DNA of 64,000 nt from Sphingomonas sp. NFR15 (GCF_900103265.1 NZ_FMWX01000002.1:518787-582786); one strand, 5' to 3'. Counted from the stretch's first letter, positions 1 through 8,823 are shown. The notes: a model not told the origin generated them from the sequence alone. Made by a program: numbers and translations.

Positions 1-1602
1 GAGGTTGCTGCTCGCATTGTCGAAGATGCCCGAGCCCGCGCATCCGCGCTGCCCCGGCGTACCGGGTTCGGCGTTGCGCACGTCCCAGATGATGTTGGTG
101 TCGATCATGTTGCGCGCCGGCGTCATTTCGAAATGGACGGCGGCGCTGACCGTCAGCACGTCGGCGACGACGTTGCGGGTGACGCGGCAATTGTCGTTAT
201 CGACATCCCACCACGCCGCATTGGCATGGCGCATGTGACGGATGACGTTGCGGCGGAACAGCATGTTCTTCGCGCGGTGGAACTTGGCGCCCGCCGCCTC
301 CCAGCCGCGTTCCGCATCGGCCCAGCCGCACCATTCGATCAGATTATCCTCGATCAGCGCATCGGTGGTGCCCATGCCGCCGATCCCCTCGACGCCGCAG
401 TAGCGAATGGTGTTGCCGCGCACGACGATCGACGTGCCGGGCTGCGGCGCGCCGGCGCTGTTGCCGTCGCTGCCGATGGCCAGACCGATGCCGTTCGCCC
501 ATTCGAACGTATTGCCCTCCAAGATCCAGTGATCGCCGCCGGCGAGCGAGACCATGCCGTATTGCGGAAACGGATAAGCGTTTCCCGCGTGCCGGAAGGT
601 GATCCCCTTGACCCGGATGAAGCCGGTGCCGCTGCGCGCGGGGATGAAGGCTTGCTGGCGGGTGGTGACTTCGATCTGGTGATCGGCGGGCGTGCCCGAC
701 GCAAGCCGCACGTACACCGCCGTGCCGGCATGATCGGCCCAGAAGCGCGCGGTGGGCGCGCCGCCGATTTCCTGCATGATCGGCCCGCCGCGCCGCCGCG
801 CCGGCATTCCGTTCTCCGGCACCGCCGCGCGCGTGAAGTCGGGCATCGGCGGCAGATCGGGCATCGCGAGTTCGCGAAGCTGCTCCATCGGCTCGAGCGG
901 TTTGCCATCGACGAACACCAGCCCGCGCCGGCGCAGATACGGCCCCAGATCGGCGGTCGCGCCGTCCAGCCATCCCCATGATCCCATGATGCTGGGGAGC
1001 GCGAACGGATTATAGGCATCCGGAAACAATGCGCCGGTGAGGTCGTGGCGCCAGACGGTGACGCCCGGCCCGGCCGGGCTGCCAGGAAAGGGGAAACCGG
1101 GCGTGACCGTTTCCTGCTGCCAGCCATCCTTCAGCACTTCCGAGCCGGTGATATAGACGGTGGCGCCCGGTGCGGCTTCGTAGCTTATCATCTGCGCCGG
1201 GCTGGTGCCGCCGCGCGCGGGACGGACGCATTCGCGGTAGGTGCCCGCCGCGATGACGACGCGCTCGCCCGGCCGGAGGATTTCGGCGGCCTTGCCGATC
1301 GTGCGGAACGGCCGCGCCGCGTCGCCGGGGCCGGCGTCGTCGGCGTTCGACGCGGTGTTGTCGACATAATAGGTCTTGGAGAAGGTCAACGGTTGCTCCC
1401 AGCGCCGGAAGCGCGAGCCATCGGGCAGGCGCGCGTCGTCCACGACGGTCTGGCCGCGCGGCGCGGCGGCGGCCTGATCCCAGGCACCGATACCGGCGAG
1501 CGCGCCGATCCACGCCGCGCTTTCCAGGAAGCCGCGCCGATCGACGCCCTCGCGCGCATCCGTGGCGGACGCGGCGCTTCGCTGCTCTTGCTCTGAACTC
1601 AC
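1..1602 (-). CDS. Tat-exported right-handed beta-helix protein (polysaccharide lyase-like), 3' end outside window
   Basis: An uninterrupted minus-strand frame of 534 codons runs off the left edge, so the C-terminus is missing. The start is GTG at 1602 with AGGAG about ten bases upstream. The N-terminus carries a twin-arginine signal (DRRGFLESAAW followed by a hydrophobic stretch and an Ala-rich cleavage region), so the protein is probably exported folded to the periplasm. After it comes a DUF1565-like start (YVDN, then RPFRTIGKAAE, then AGTYRE), followed by Gly/Asn-rich rungs (GNTFEWANG, IVVRGNTIRYCG, LIEDNLIEWCG) typical of parallel beta-helix lyases and glycosidases. It is the third gene of a GH43-GH97-beta-helix series with an 82-base gap, so plant or algal polysaccharide breakdown is likely. 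The exact substrate and lyase family cannot be told from sequence reading. Confidence 0.8.
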   Translation of the reverse strand, partial: MSSEQEQRSAASATDAREGVDRRGFLESAAWIGALAGIGAWDQAAAAPRGQTVVDDARLPDGSRFRRWEQPLTFSKTYYVDNTASNADDAGPGDAARPFRTIGKAAEILRPGERVVIAAGTYRECVRPARGGTSPAQMISYEAAPGATVYITGSEVLKDGWQQETVTPGFPFPGSPAGPGVTVWRHDLTGALFPDAYNPFALPSIMGSWGWLDGATADLGPYLRRRGLVFVDGKPLEPMEQLRELAMPDLPPMPDFTRAAVPENGMPARRRGGPIMQEIGGAPTARFWADHAGTAVYVRLASGTPADHQIEVTTRQQAFIPARSGTGFIRVKGITFRHAGNAYPFPQYGMVSLAGGDHWILEGNTFEWANGIGLAIGSDGNSAGAPQPGTSIVVRGNTIRYCGVEGIGGMGTTDALIEDNLIEWCGWADAERGWEAAGAKFHRAKNMLFRRNVIRHMRHANAAWWDVDNDNCRVTRNVVADVLTVSAAVHFEMTPARNMIDTNIIWDVRNAEPGTPGQRGCAGSGIFDNASSNL

Positions 1603-1684
1603 CAATCCTGCTCCTGTTTTATAGTGCCGGCGCGGCCGGGTTCGTTCGCGAGATGTTGGAGGGTGGAAGGGGCTGGCCCGGCGC

Positions 1685-3688
1685 CTAGTCGCCCGCCGGC
1701 TCCAGCACCATTGCCGCCCCGCCCGATGGCGCGAGGGTGAGTTGGACATGGTCGCGCGACTGGACCAGCGTAGTGGACGTCTTGAGGTGGTTCATATCCG
1801 CGCCGTCCTGCCAGATGCGCGCGCGCCAGCGCTTGCCGGCTCCCAGCGTCGCCAGCGGCACGGAGATCTTGCGCCCCTGCTCGTTGGTCATCGCACCGAT
1901 ATACCAGCGATCGCCCTTGCGGCGCGCGAGCACGATCGACTGGCCGATCTCGCCCGAAATGAAGCGGGTCTCATCCCAGCTCGTCGGCACCTGCTTGAGA
2001 AAGTCGGCACCGTCGGTCAGCCGGCCATCCGCGCCGATATAGGCGTCCGGGCTGTCCGACAGCATCACAAGCGGTGATTCATAGACGACGTACATGGCGA
2101 TCGCTTGCCCGCGCGTGGTCTGGACATAGGGGCGCAGCAGCCGGTGCTTGGTCGCGAACTCGGCCGGCGGCAGCGCGCGGAAGCCGCCGGGCGTATAGTC
2201 CATCGGCCCGAGCAACATGCGGGTGAAGGGCAAGGTGACGTTGTGCGTCGCGGTGATGCGCGCCCCGAACTTGTTATACTCGGCGCCGAGCACGCCTTCC
2301 TGGGTCACGAAATTGGGATAGGTGCGCAGCAGCCCGTCGGGCGGATAGGCGCCGTGCAGATCCACCATCAGGTGATGCGCCGCCGCCTTGGAGAGCAGTT
2401 CATGGTAGAATTCGACCATCTCCTGGTCGTTGCGGTCCATGAAATCGACCTTGATGCCCTTGATGCCCCATGCCTCGTACAACGGCAGAGCGGCATCGAG
2501 CTGGCGCTGGAGCTGCTTCCATTGCAGCCACACCCACACCCCGACCTTGCGCTCGGCGCCGTATTTGACGAGACCGGGGATATCGACCGCCGGCACGGGC
2601 ACGGTGACGTCCGCCGGGCGCGGCCCTTCCGAACTGCCCTTGTACCAGCCCTCGTCGATCAGGATGTATTCGAGGCCCATCGCCTTGGCGAAATCGATAT
2701 AGGCCCGGTAGGTCGCGGTGTTGATGCCAGGATTTGGGACGTTGACGGCCCAGCCGTTCCACCAGTCCCAGGCGGACTTGCCCGGCTTGATCCAGCTCGT
2801 GTCCGCGATCGCCGAAGGCGCGGCGAGAAGCTGGACGAGGCTCGATTCGATCAGGTCGCCGGGCCGATTGGCGATCATCACCGTCCGCCACGGCGTCAGC
2901 AGCGGCCCCTGCGTGAGCGCGGCGTGCGCGGACACTTTGAACGCGGGGCTGTCGGGAATGTTGTCGCGCCGCGACGTCAGCGCGACGTTGACGCCCAAGC
3001 CGGCATCGGCACGCCGCGCGTAATATGCGCCGGGATAGTCGCGTTTGTCGGCCTCGACGATGGCGAAGCTGGTCTCGCCCTTGCCGGTCCGGCACAGCAG
3101 CGGCGCGTCATAGAGGTGGAAGCCGCGCATCGCCGACGCCTTGATCGGATCGAACTCGGTCTCGTGCGAATTCTCGAACCGACCGCTGTTCGCGCCCCAG
3201 CACGCGTAATCGGCCGGGAAATAGAAGCCGGTCGTCTCCCAATACACGTCGAGGGCGTCGAAGCGGGGCTGCGCAGCGACCACGAAGCGGAAGGCGACGC
3301 CGTCATCATATGCGCGCGCGACGAGATCATAGGTGACGCCGTCCTTGCCGCGCGTGAGGTGCAGCACGACCTGATTGTAGCGGTCGGCGACGCGGCTGGC
3401 CTTGCCGGCGACCGGAACGTAGGTGTCATTGACCGCGCTCGCCTCCGACGCGGTGACGGCGGACTCGCTGGTGCCGAAACCGCCCTGGCTCGTCACCATT
3501 CCGATCGGCGAGGTGGCGATCACTTCGGCGCCGTCGCGCACGACGCGATAGCGCAGCCCGGAGGCCGCGTCGATCTCCAGCCGCGTGCGGCCATCGGGCG
3601 AGACCACGACGGGCGGCGTCTGCGCGTTCGCCATCGCCGGCGCGAGCGTGGCGACCGCCGCGAGCAGGATCGGTAGCAGTCTCATCAT
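1685..3688 (-). CDS. Glycoside hydrolase family 97 protein (alpha-glucosidase/alpha-galactosidase type)
   Basis: This 667-residue protein has a Sec signal (MMRLLPILLAAVATLA, cleavage near ANAQ) and so is periplasmic. The layout is that of GH97: an N-terminal beta-sandwich (about 25-290), a TIM barrel (about 300-560, with LIDEGWYKG and the strand GIKGIKVDFMDRND) and a C-terminal beta domain. The Asp of KVDFMD, near residue 415, lies where retaining GH97 enzymes have their nucleophile; inverting SusB-type members lack it and use Glu bases. I therefore infer a retaining enzyme, perhaps an alpha-galactosidase. A strong GAGGGGGAAG ribosome site precedes ATGATG. It lies 62 bases after the GH43 gene and 82 before the beta-helix gene, consistent with one operon. 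Confidence 0.9.
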   Translation of the reverse strand: MMRLLPILLAAVATLAPAMANAQTPPVVVSPDGRTRLEIDAASGLRYRVVRDGAEVIATSPIGMVTSQGGFGTSESAVTASEASAVNDTYVPVAGKASRVADRYNQVVLHLTRGKDGVTYDLVARAYDDGVAFRFVVAAQPRFDALDVYWETTGFYFPADYACWGANSGRFENSHETEFDPIKASAMRGFHLYDAPLLCRTGKGETSFAIVEADKRDYPGAYYARRADAGLGVNVALTSRRDNIPDSPAFKVSAHAALTQGPLLTPWRTVMIANRPGDLIESSLVQLLAAPSAIADTSWIKPGKSAWDWWNGWAVNVPNPGINTATYRAYIDFAKAMGLEYILIDEGWYKGSSEGPRPADVTVPVPAVDIPGLVKYGAERKVGVWVWLQWKQLQRQLDAALPLYEAWGIKGIKVDFMDRNDQEMVEFYHELLSKAAAHHLMVDLHGAYPPDGLLRTYPNFVTQEGVLGAEYNKFGARITATHNVTLPFTRMLLGPMDYTPGGFRALPPAEFATKHRLLRPYVQTTRGQAIAMYVVYESPLVMLSDSPDAYIGADGRLTDGADFLKQVPTSWDETRFISGEIGQSIVLARRKGDRWYIGAMTNEQGRKISVPLATLGAGKRWRARIWQDGADMNHLKTSTTLVQSRDHVQLTLAPSGGAAMVLEPAGD

Positions 3689-3750
3689 CTTCCCCCTCGT
3701 TCGAATCGCGGCGACGCCGGCCGGCTGTGGCGGCGCGACCTGCCGGCGCC

Positions 3751-4761
3751 TTACTTGGGCGGCACCGAGACGCCTGCCTCGGTCTGGACCACGGGCTTCA
3801 TCGTGCCGTCGGGATTGTAATGGAGATATTCGACCGTGACCGCGCGCCGCCCGATCGCCCCGCTCTGGTCACCGATCGCGATGTTCGCATTGTGCAGGAA
3901 CAGGTACCAATTGCCCTTGAACTCGGCGATGCCGGGATGGATCGTGAAGCTGTACTTGCCCGATCCGGTCAGTTCGCCGCGATACGTCCACGGCCCGGTG
4001 ATCGCCGGGGCGGTGGCGTAGGAGACATGCTCGTCGCGCTGGGTCGCGCGATCGAGCGACGCGTAGGTGAGATAGTACATCTTGCCGCGCTTATGCAGCC
4101 ACGGCCCCTCTTCGTAATGCGGCGGCGTGATCTCGGTGATCGGGCCGTCGAGCTCGATCATGTTGGGCTTGAGCTTGGCGATGTAGCAATTGCGGTTGCC
4201 CCAGGCGATCCAGGTGGTGCCGTCGGTGTCGGTCAGCACGGTGGGATCGATGTCCTCCCAACTGTGCGGCCCCTTGGGCGTCATCTCGTTGGTGATGAGC
4301 GCCGACCCGCGCGCATCGACGAACGGGCCGGTCGGCTTGTCCGAAACCGCGACGCCGATCGCCTTGCCGGGGTGCGTGTTATCGTGTTCGACGGGGGCGT
4401 AGAAATAGAACTTGCCGTTCTTCTCGATCGCTTGCGGCGCCCAGGCGTCTTTCTTGGCCCATTTGAAATCGCTGACCTTCATGACCGGGGGGTGCGCGGT
4501 CCAGGTCTTCATGTCGGTGGTCGAATAGACCAGCCACTCGCGCATGTTGAACATCTCGTCGCGCTGCGCCTCGTCATGATCGACGTAGAGGTAGAGCGTG
4601 TTGCCGACCACGAGCGGCGCCGGATCGGCGGTGAACTTGTCGCGGACGATCGGGTTCGATCCGGGAACCGGCCTCGGCTGATCCGCCGCACCGGACGGCC
4701 CCGCCGTCAACGCCGCCAGCACCACGATAGCCGTCGCACCGAATATCCGTCCCATCATCAT
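3751..4761 (-). CDS. Glycoside hydrolase family 43 protein (beta-xylosidase/arabinofuranosidase type)
   Basis: A periplasmic five-bladed beta-propeller hydrolase with signal peptide (MMMGRIFG then a hydrophobic stretch to PSGAADQ). The three expected acidic residues are visible: the base Asp in FTADPAPLVV, the modulating Asp in EDIDPTVLTD and the general acid Glu in YEEGPWLHKRG. At 336 residues it is a single-domain enzyme without an added binding module. The frame is open further upstream, but three successive ATG codons at 4761-4753 follow CAGGGG, and the LacI-type palindrome lies just before them, so a start here is chosen. It heads the GH43-GH97-beta-helix series. GH43 members act mainly on arabinose- or xylose-containing polymers; which of these applies is not resolved. 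Confidence 0.9.
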   Translation of the reverse strand: MMMGRIFGATAIVVLAALTAGPSGAADQPRPVPGSNPIVRDKFTADPAPLVVGNTLYLYVDHDEAQRDEMFNMREWLVYSTTDMKTWTAHPPVMKVSDFKWAKKDAWAPQAIEKNGKFYFYAPVEHDNTHPGKAIGVAVSDKPTGPFVDARGSALITNEMTPKGPHSWEDIDPTVLTDTDGTTWIAWGNRNCYIAKLKPNMIELDGPITEITPPHYEEGPWLHKRGKMYYLTYASLDRATQRDEHVSYATAPAITGPWTYRGELTGSGKYSFTIHPGIAEFKGNWYLFLHNANIAIGDQSGAIGRRAVTVEYLHYNPDGTMKPVVQTEAGVSVPPK

Positions 4762-4772
4762 CCCCTGTTCTT

Positions 4773-4786
4773 CGTTAGCGTTAACA
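4773..4786. promoter_or_regulatory. LacI-family operator-like palindrome before the GH43 gene
   Basis: On the minus strand this reads TGTTAACGCTAACG, 12 bases before the first GH43 start codon. It matches the general LacI-type pattern TGnTAnCGnTAnCA and resembles the xyl box described in Xanthomonas (TGGTAGCGCTAACA, 11 of 14 positions). Its position over the leader suits repression of the GH43-GH97-beta-helix operon. No LacI gene adjoins it; one is encoded at 28210. Confidence 0.5.
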
Positions 4787-4868
4787 ATAGTCCGACAAAA
4801 CGCCGCGTCAACAGGTGACGGACCGCGCGCGGGCATCTCGCGAACGACGATTTGTGCGATGATCGCAC

Positions 4869-4893
4869 GGGACCAAATCGGCGCGCGCGCGTT
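4869..4893 (+). promoter_or_regulatory. Candidate EcfG (general stress sigma) promoter
   Basis: GGGAC, a 16-base spacer and CGTT match the alphaproteobacterial EcfG pattern GGAAC-N16/17-CGTT with one mismatch. The -10 element ends 36 bases before the start of the small acidic protein at 4929, a suitable distance. Confidence 0.45.
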
Positions 4894-4928
4894 GGCGCTG
4901 GCATCATCACGAGACCAGGGAGACTGAC

Positions 4929-5228
4929 ATGGCGACGATCACGGCGACCTTCGAAACGCGGCGCGAGGCGGAACTCGCGGTGGAACATCTCGTCCAGGAG
5001 CATGATATCGACCGCGACGATATCGTAATCGAGAGCGCGTCGGACGAGAACAGCGCCGGCAGCGAGGCGGGCGGCGCCGATCTCGAGACCGAATTCGAGG
5101 ACGGCAGCGAGGAGGACGCGGCGTTGAACGGCGGCGTCAAAGTCACCGTCACGCTCGACGATGCGGATATGGCCGAGGATATCGAAGACGTGTTCCACGA
5201 GTTCGGGGCGAGCGAACTCCGCGACTGA
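4929..5228 (+). CDS. Small acidic protein, possibly general-stress related
   Basis: A 99-residue soluble protein, strongly acidic, with no signal or membrane segment. The N-terminal part (MATITATFETRREAELAVEH) has the beta-alpha look of YflT-like general stress proteins, in which a strand and helix are followed by a second pair; the middle (about 38-65) is a low-complexity Glu/Asp/Ser/Gly segment; the C-terminal part (VKVTVTLDDADMAEDIEDV) repeats the strand-helix pattern. The ATG at 4929 is preceded by GGGAG. An EcfG-like promoter upstream supports a stress role, but I do not recognise a defined family and give no biochemical function. Confidence 0.75.
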   Translation: MATITATFETRREAELAVEHLVQEHDIDRDDIVIESASDENSAGSEAGGADLETEFEDGSEEDAALNGGVKVTVTLDDADMAEDIEDVFHEFGASELRD

Positions 5229-5279
5229 CCGCGCGCGGGACCGCTTTTCGCCGGCGCGGGGCTGGCCTACACTCAACCC

Positions 5280-5882
5280 ATGTTTGGTCTCGCGTTACCC
5301 CGATCGACATGTCTCGCCGGCGCGCTCGCGCTCTCCGCATGCGCCGGCGGCACATTCCGACCCCCGAGCGACGTTCCGGTGCGGATCGGCAAACCCTATG
5401 TCGTGCGCGGCACGACGTTCGTGCCGGCCGCCGACCCCACCTATGACATGCTCGGCTATGCGAGCTGGTACGGCAGCGAATCAGGCAACCGGACCGCGAA
5501 CGGCGAGCGTTTCCGCCCCGACTGGATCACCGCCGCGCATACGACGCTGCCGCTGCCGACCTATGTCGAGGTCACGGCGCTCGCCACCGGACGGCGGATC
5601 GTCGTGCGGATCAACGACCGTGGCCCGTTCATTCCGGGGCCGCGAATCATCGATTTGTCGCGCGGCGCCGCCGAGCGGCTCGGCATTCGCGCGGCGGGTC
5701 AGGCCGCGGTGCGCGTGCGCCGGATCGAGCCGTCCGACGCCGAGCGCCGGCGCTTGCTCAAGGGCAAACCGACCCCCGAGCTTCCGCCGGTGACACAGCC
5801 GGTCCTCGATACGCTGCGCCGACAATTCGAGGCCGCCGGGATGACCGTGACCGGGCCGACGCGGCGGGCCGCCGGGCGGTGA
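5280..5882 (+). CDS. rlpA: Septal ring lytic transglycosylase RlpA-family lipoprotein
   Basis: A 200-residue protein with a lipoprotein signal whose lipobox is LSAC near residue 20, so the mature protein is lipid-anchored, probably at the outer membrane. The double-psi beta-barrel domain (about 58-150) is clear: [20 protein letters not shown], then [14 protein letters not shown], then [10 protein letters not shown] and [14 protein letters not shown]. RlpA enzymes cleave peptidoglycan strands lacking stem peptides and help daughter-cell separation. The SPOR domain seen at the C-terminus of many RlpA proteins is absent; only a short Pro/Arg tail follows. It lies alone between a small acidic gene and the convergent SirB1-like gene. 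Confidence 0.9.
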   Translation: MFGLALPRSTCLAGALALSACAGGTFRPPSDVPVRIGKPYVVRGTTFVPAADPTYDMLGYASWYGSESGNRTANGERFRPDWITAAHTTLPLPTYVEVTALATGRRIVVRINDRGPFIPGPRIIDLSRGAAERLGIRAAGQAAVRVRRIEPSDAERRRLLKGKPTPELPPVTQPVLDTLRRQFEAAGMTVTGPTRRAAGR

Positions 5883-5894
5883 CGGCCGGCCGCG

Positions 5895-6698
5895 TCAGGG
5901 CGCTACGAGCGCGGTGAGCGTCTCCGCGACGCGGGCGCGCAGTTCGGGGTCGCGCGTCACTTCGAGCAGGGACGTAAGGCTGTTCCTCGCCGCGGCCACG
6001 TCGCCGTCGATGCCTTCGAGCCGGGCGCGCTCCCACCATGCCGGCCCATGATCCGGCGCCATCATCGTCATGCGCGTGTAGAGTTCGAGCGCGCGACGCC
6101 CCTTCCCCGACCGCTCCGCCCGGATCGCCTGGTTGAGCAGCAGCCTGACCAGAACCGCACGGTTCGGCATGGCCGCTACGTGGCGGACGGCGGGCGACGG
6201 GCCGGGGCTCGCCGCCATCAACAGCGCGCCGAGATCCTCCGGTTCCACCAGAGCGCCGCCGCGAAACGGATCGACGATCACCGGCGCGCTCGCATCACCG
6301 ACCAACACGAGGACATGGCCCGGCACGTCCAGCACGTTGGCCGCCCAGCCGAGCCGCCGCGCGGCGGACACGTACAGGATCGACAGGCTGACCGGCAGGC
6401 CGCGACGCCGATCGATCACGCGGATCAGATCGGCGTTCGCCGGATCGTCATAGGTCGCCTGGTCGCCCGCGAAGCCGAACGCGTCGGCGAGCACGGACGA
6501 CAGCGCCGCCGCGCGCTCGTGCGCGGTGGCGGCGCCCTCGCCGATCGTCTCGAGCCGGACCGCCACGGCTTCGAGCAGGCGGTGGTATGGTCCTTCATCC
6601 ACATCCGGGTGGTCCAGCCGCGCCAGCGACAGCGCGGCTTCATCGAGCACGATCTCGTCTTCATCGACGAGGCCAAGGCGGATCACATCTTCGAGCAT
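5895..6698 (-). CDS. SirB1-family protein (transglutaminase-like domain plus TPR)
   Basis: A 267-residue cytosolic protein. The first part (about 10-165) has the SirB1/YchA arrangement: LARLDHPDVD, then DDPANADLIRVIDRRRGLPVSLSILY, then VPGHVLVLV and VDPFRGG. The family shares a transglutaminase-like fold, but the usual catalytic Cys is not evident here. The tail (about 190-265) forms tetratricopeptide-like helices. The frame stays open upstream, but the start MLEDVIRLG at 6698 avoids overlap with the divergent htpG promoter. SirB1 proteins have no firm biochemical role; in enterobacteria they adjoin prfA/hemK. Confidence 0.8.
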   Translation of the reverse strand: MLEDVIRLGLVDEDEIVLDEAALSLARLDHPDVDEGPYHRLLEAVAVRLETIGEGAATAHERAAALSSVLADAFGFAGDQATYDDPANADLIRVIDRRRGLPVSLSILYVSAARRLGWAANVLDVPGHVLVLVGDASAPVIVDPFRGGALVEPEDLGALLMAASPGPSPAVRHVAAMPNRAVLVRLLLNQAIRAERSGKGRRALELYTRMTMMAPDHGPAWWERARLEGIDGDVAAARNSLTSLLEVTRDPELRARVAETLTALVAP

Positions 6699-6794
6699 GG
6701 CCGATAGATGGGGGCGCGGCCGGCGCGCGCCAAGCCGGGTCGCGGACCCGACCGGCGTGGCCTGAAAACATGACGCGCGATGCCGGGGCGCGAC

Positions 6795-6823
6795 CTTGAA
6801 AGGTGCGGGGTCATCGGCCATCT
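6795..6823 (+). promoter_or_regulatory. Sigma32-type heat-shock promoter of htpG
   Basis: CTTGAAA (6795-6801), a 14-base spacer and GGCCATCT (6816-6823) match the RpoH pattern CTTGAAA-N14-CCCCATNT closely at -35 and in the second half of -10. The -10 ends 38 bases before the htpG start. Confidence 0.7.
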
Positions 6824-6861
6824 GCTGCGCGACCCACCTTTGGAGATCATTGGGAAACAGC

Positions 6862-8748
6862 ATGACCACGACGACCGAAGCCGCGCCGGAAACCCGTTCC
6901 TTCGAAGCCGATGTCGCCAAGCTGCTGCACCTCATGGTGCATTCTGTCTATTCGGACAAAGACGTCTTCCTGCGCGAACTGATCTCGAACGCGGCGGACG
7001 CGTGCGAGAAGCTCCGCTACGAGGGGCTGAGCGACCCCGCCCTGCTCGGCGACGACGGCCAGCCGCGCATCACCGTGACGCTCGATGCCGAAGCCCGGCG
7101 CCTGACGATCGAGGACAATGGCATCGGCATGAGCGAAGCCGAACTCGCCGATGCGCTCGGCACGATCGCGCGCTCGGGCACCAAGGCGTTCATGGACAAG
7201 ATCGCCGGCGCCAAGGACGCGCAGGAGAGCCATCTGATCGGCCAGTTCGGCGTGGGTTTCTATTCGGCGTTCATGGTCGCCGACCGGGTCGAGGTGATTT
7301 CGCGCCGCGCCGGCACAGATACCGCCGCGTCCTGGGCGTCCGATGGCCTGGGCACCTATACGATCCAGCCGGTCGACACCGCCGATGCGCCGGCGCGCGG
7401 CACCCGCGTGCTGCTGCATCTGAAGGAGGACGCGACGAGCTATACCGAGAGCTACACGGTCGAGCGCACCATCAAGACCCAGTCGGGCCATGTGCCGGTG
7501 CCGATCTTTCTGAAGGACGCACCGGACGCCGAGCCGAAGCAGATCGCCGACGGCGCGGCGCTGTGGACCAAGCCGAAATCCGAGATCACGGCCGAGGACT
7601 ACAAGGATTTCTATCGCAGCGCGGCCGGGCAGTTCGACGAGCCGGCGCTGACGCTGCACTACCGCGCCGAAGGGCTGCACGAATATACCGTGCTCGCGTT
7701 CGTGCCCGAGACCAAGCCGTTCGACCTGTTCGATCCCGACCGCGCCGGCCGCATGAAACTCTATGTGCGCCGGGTGTTCATCACCGACGAGGCGCAGATC
7801 CTGCCGCGATACCTGCGTTTCGTGCGCGGCCTGGTCGATTCGAACGATCTCCCGCTCAACGTCTCGCGCGAGATGATTCAGGAAAGCCCAGTTCTCGCCG
7901 CGATCCAGAAAGCCGTAGCGAACCGCGTCCTGTCGGAACTCGACAAGCTCTCGACCAGCGATGCCGACCGCTACGTCAAGCTCTGGGAGAATTTCGGCGC
8001 GGTTCTCAAGGAAGGTCTCTACGAGGATTACGCGCGGCGCGAGACGTTGCTCGGGCTCGCGCGCTTCAAGACCACCGCGTCGGGGGGCGAATGGCGTTCG
8101 CTCGAGGACTATGTCGGCGGCCTGAAGGACAATCAGACCGCGATCTATTATGCGACCGGCACCGATCTCGATCGTCTTGCCACCTCCCCGCAACTCGAAG
8201 GCTTCCGCGCGCGCGGGATCGAGGTCTTGCTGCTCGCCGACCAGGTGGACAGCTTCTGGGTCGCCTCGGGGATGGACTATGAAGGCAAGCCGTTCAAATC
8301 GGTGACGCAGGGTCTCGCCGATCTCAGCCTGATCCCGCTGGCGGACGGCGAACACCCGGCCCCAGCCGCTTCCGAGGCGGTGAACGGCTTCATCGCGTTC
8401 GTGAAGGAGACGCTGGGTGACGCCGTCGCCGACGTGCGCGCGTCCGATCGGCTCACCGAGAGCGCGGTCTGCCTCGTCGCGCCCGAACATGGCATGGACC
8501 GCCAGCTCGAGAAGCTGCTTGCCGGCGCCGGCAGACTCGACGCGGCGGCGAAGCCGGTGCTGGAGATCAACCCGCGCCACGCGCTCATCGAGAAGCTGAG
8601 CGGACTCGAGACGGGCGACGCGGACGCGCGCGCCGACGCGGCGCACCTGCTGTTCGACGAAGCCCGGATCGCCGACGGCGAACTCCCGGTCGATCCGCGT
8701 GCGTTCTCGGCGCGATTGATGCGCGCGTTGCAGCGCGGCATCGGCTGA
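6862..8748 (+). CDS. htpG: Molecular chaperone HtpG (Hsp90)
   Basis: A 628-residue cytosolic Hsp90 homologue of normal bacterial length. The GHKL ATPase domain (about 10-230) contains LRELISNAADACEKL, the DNGIGMS loop, IARSGTKAF and LIGQFGVGFYSAF. The middle domain includes YVRRVFITD and DLPLNVSREMIQESPVL with the conserved Arg of the catalytic loop; the C-terminal dimerisation domain ends near MRALQRGIG. The frame opens earlier, but ATG at 6862 gives the standard N-terminus, and the sigma32-type promoter would lie inside a longer gene. HtpG remodels client proteins under heat and other stress. Divergent from the SirB1-like gene and followed by a strong terminator. Confidence 0.97.
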   Translation: MTTTTEAAPETRSFEADVAKLLHLMVHSVYSDKDVFLRELISNAADACEKLRYEGLSDPALLGDDGQPRITVTLDAEARRLTIEDNGIGMSEAELADALGTIARSGTKAFMDKIAGAKDAQESHLIGQFGVGFYSAFMVADRVEVISRRAGTDTAASWASDGLGTYTIQPVDTADAPARGTRVLLHLKEDATSYTESYTVERTIKTQSGHVPVPIFLKDAPDAEPKQIADGAALWTKPKSEITAEDYKDFYRSAAGQFDEPALTLHYRAEGLHEYTVLAFVPETKPFDLFDPDRAGRMKLYVRRVFITDEAQILPRYLRFVRGLVDSNDLPLNVSREMIQESPVLAAIQKAVANRVLSELDKLSTSDADRYVKLWENFGAVLKEGLYEDYARRETLLGLARFKTTASGGEWRSLEDYVGGLKDNQTAIYYATGTDLDRLATSPQLEGFRARGIEVLLLADQVDSFWVASGMDYEGKPFKSVTQGLADLSLIPLADGEHPAPAASEAVNGFIAFVKETLGDAVADVRASDRLTESAVCLVAPEHGMDRQLEKLLAGAGRLDAAAKPVLEINPRHALIEKLSGLETGDADARADAAHLLFDEARIADGELPVDPRAFSARLMRALQRGIG

Positions 8749-8786
8749 TCGGGGCGGCGACCGCTCGCCGCCCTGAATAGCGCTTT

Positions 8787-8812
8787 CGGCCCCGACGCCC
8801 GCGTCGGGGCCG
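8787..8812. terminator. Bidirectional hairpin terminator between htpG and the small acidic gene
   Basis: A perfect 12-base inverted repeat (CGGCCCCGACGC at 8787-8798 and its complement at 8801-8812) stands between two convergent genes. The TTT at 8784-8786 becomes AAA on the minus strand, so the U-tract is weak; position and stem strength support the call. Confidence 0.7.
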
Positions 8813-8823
8813 GACTCCCGCGC

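Noticed and set aside
2105..3676. A 523-codon plus-strand frame opposite the GH97 gene
   Set aside because: Antisense shadow; the GH97 protein has signal, catalytic motif and full length.
4758..5276. A minus-strand frame opposite the small acidic protein
   Set aside because: The plus-strand protein has a ribosome site, promoter-like element and balanced composition; the opposite frame does not.
6847..8646. A 599-codon minus-strand frame opposite htpG
   Set aside because: HtpG is unmistakable on the plus strand; the opposite frame has no signature and no ribosome site.
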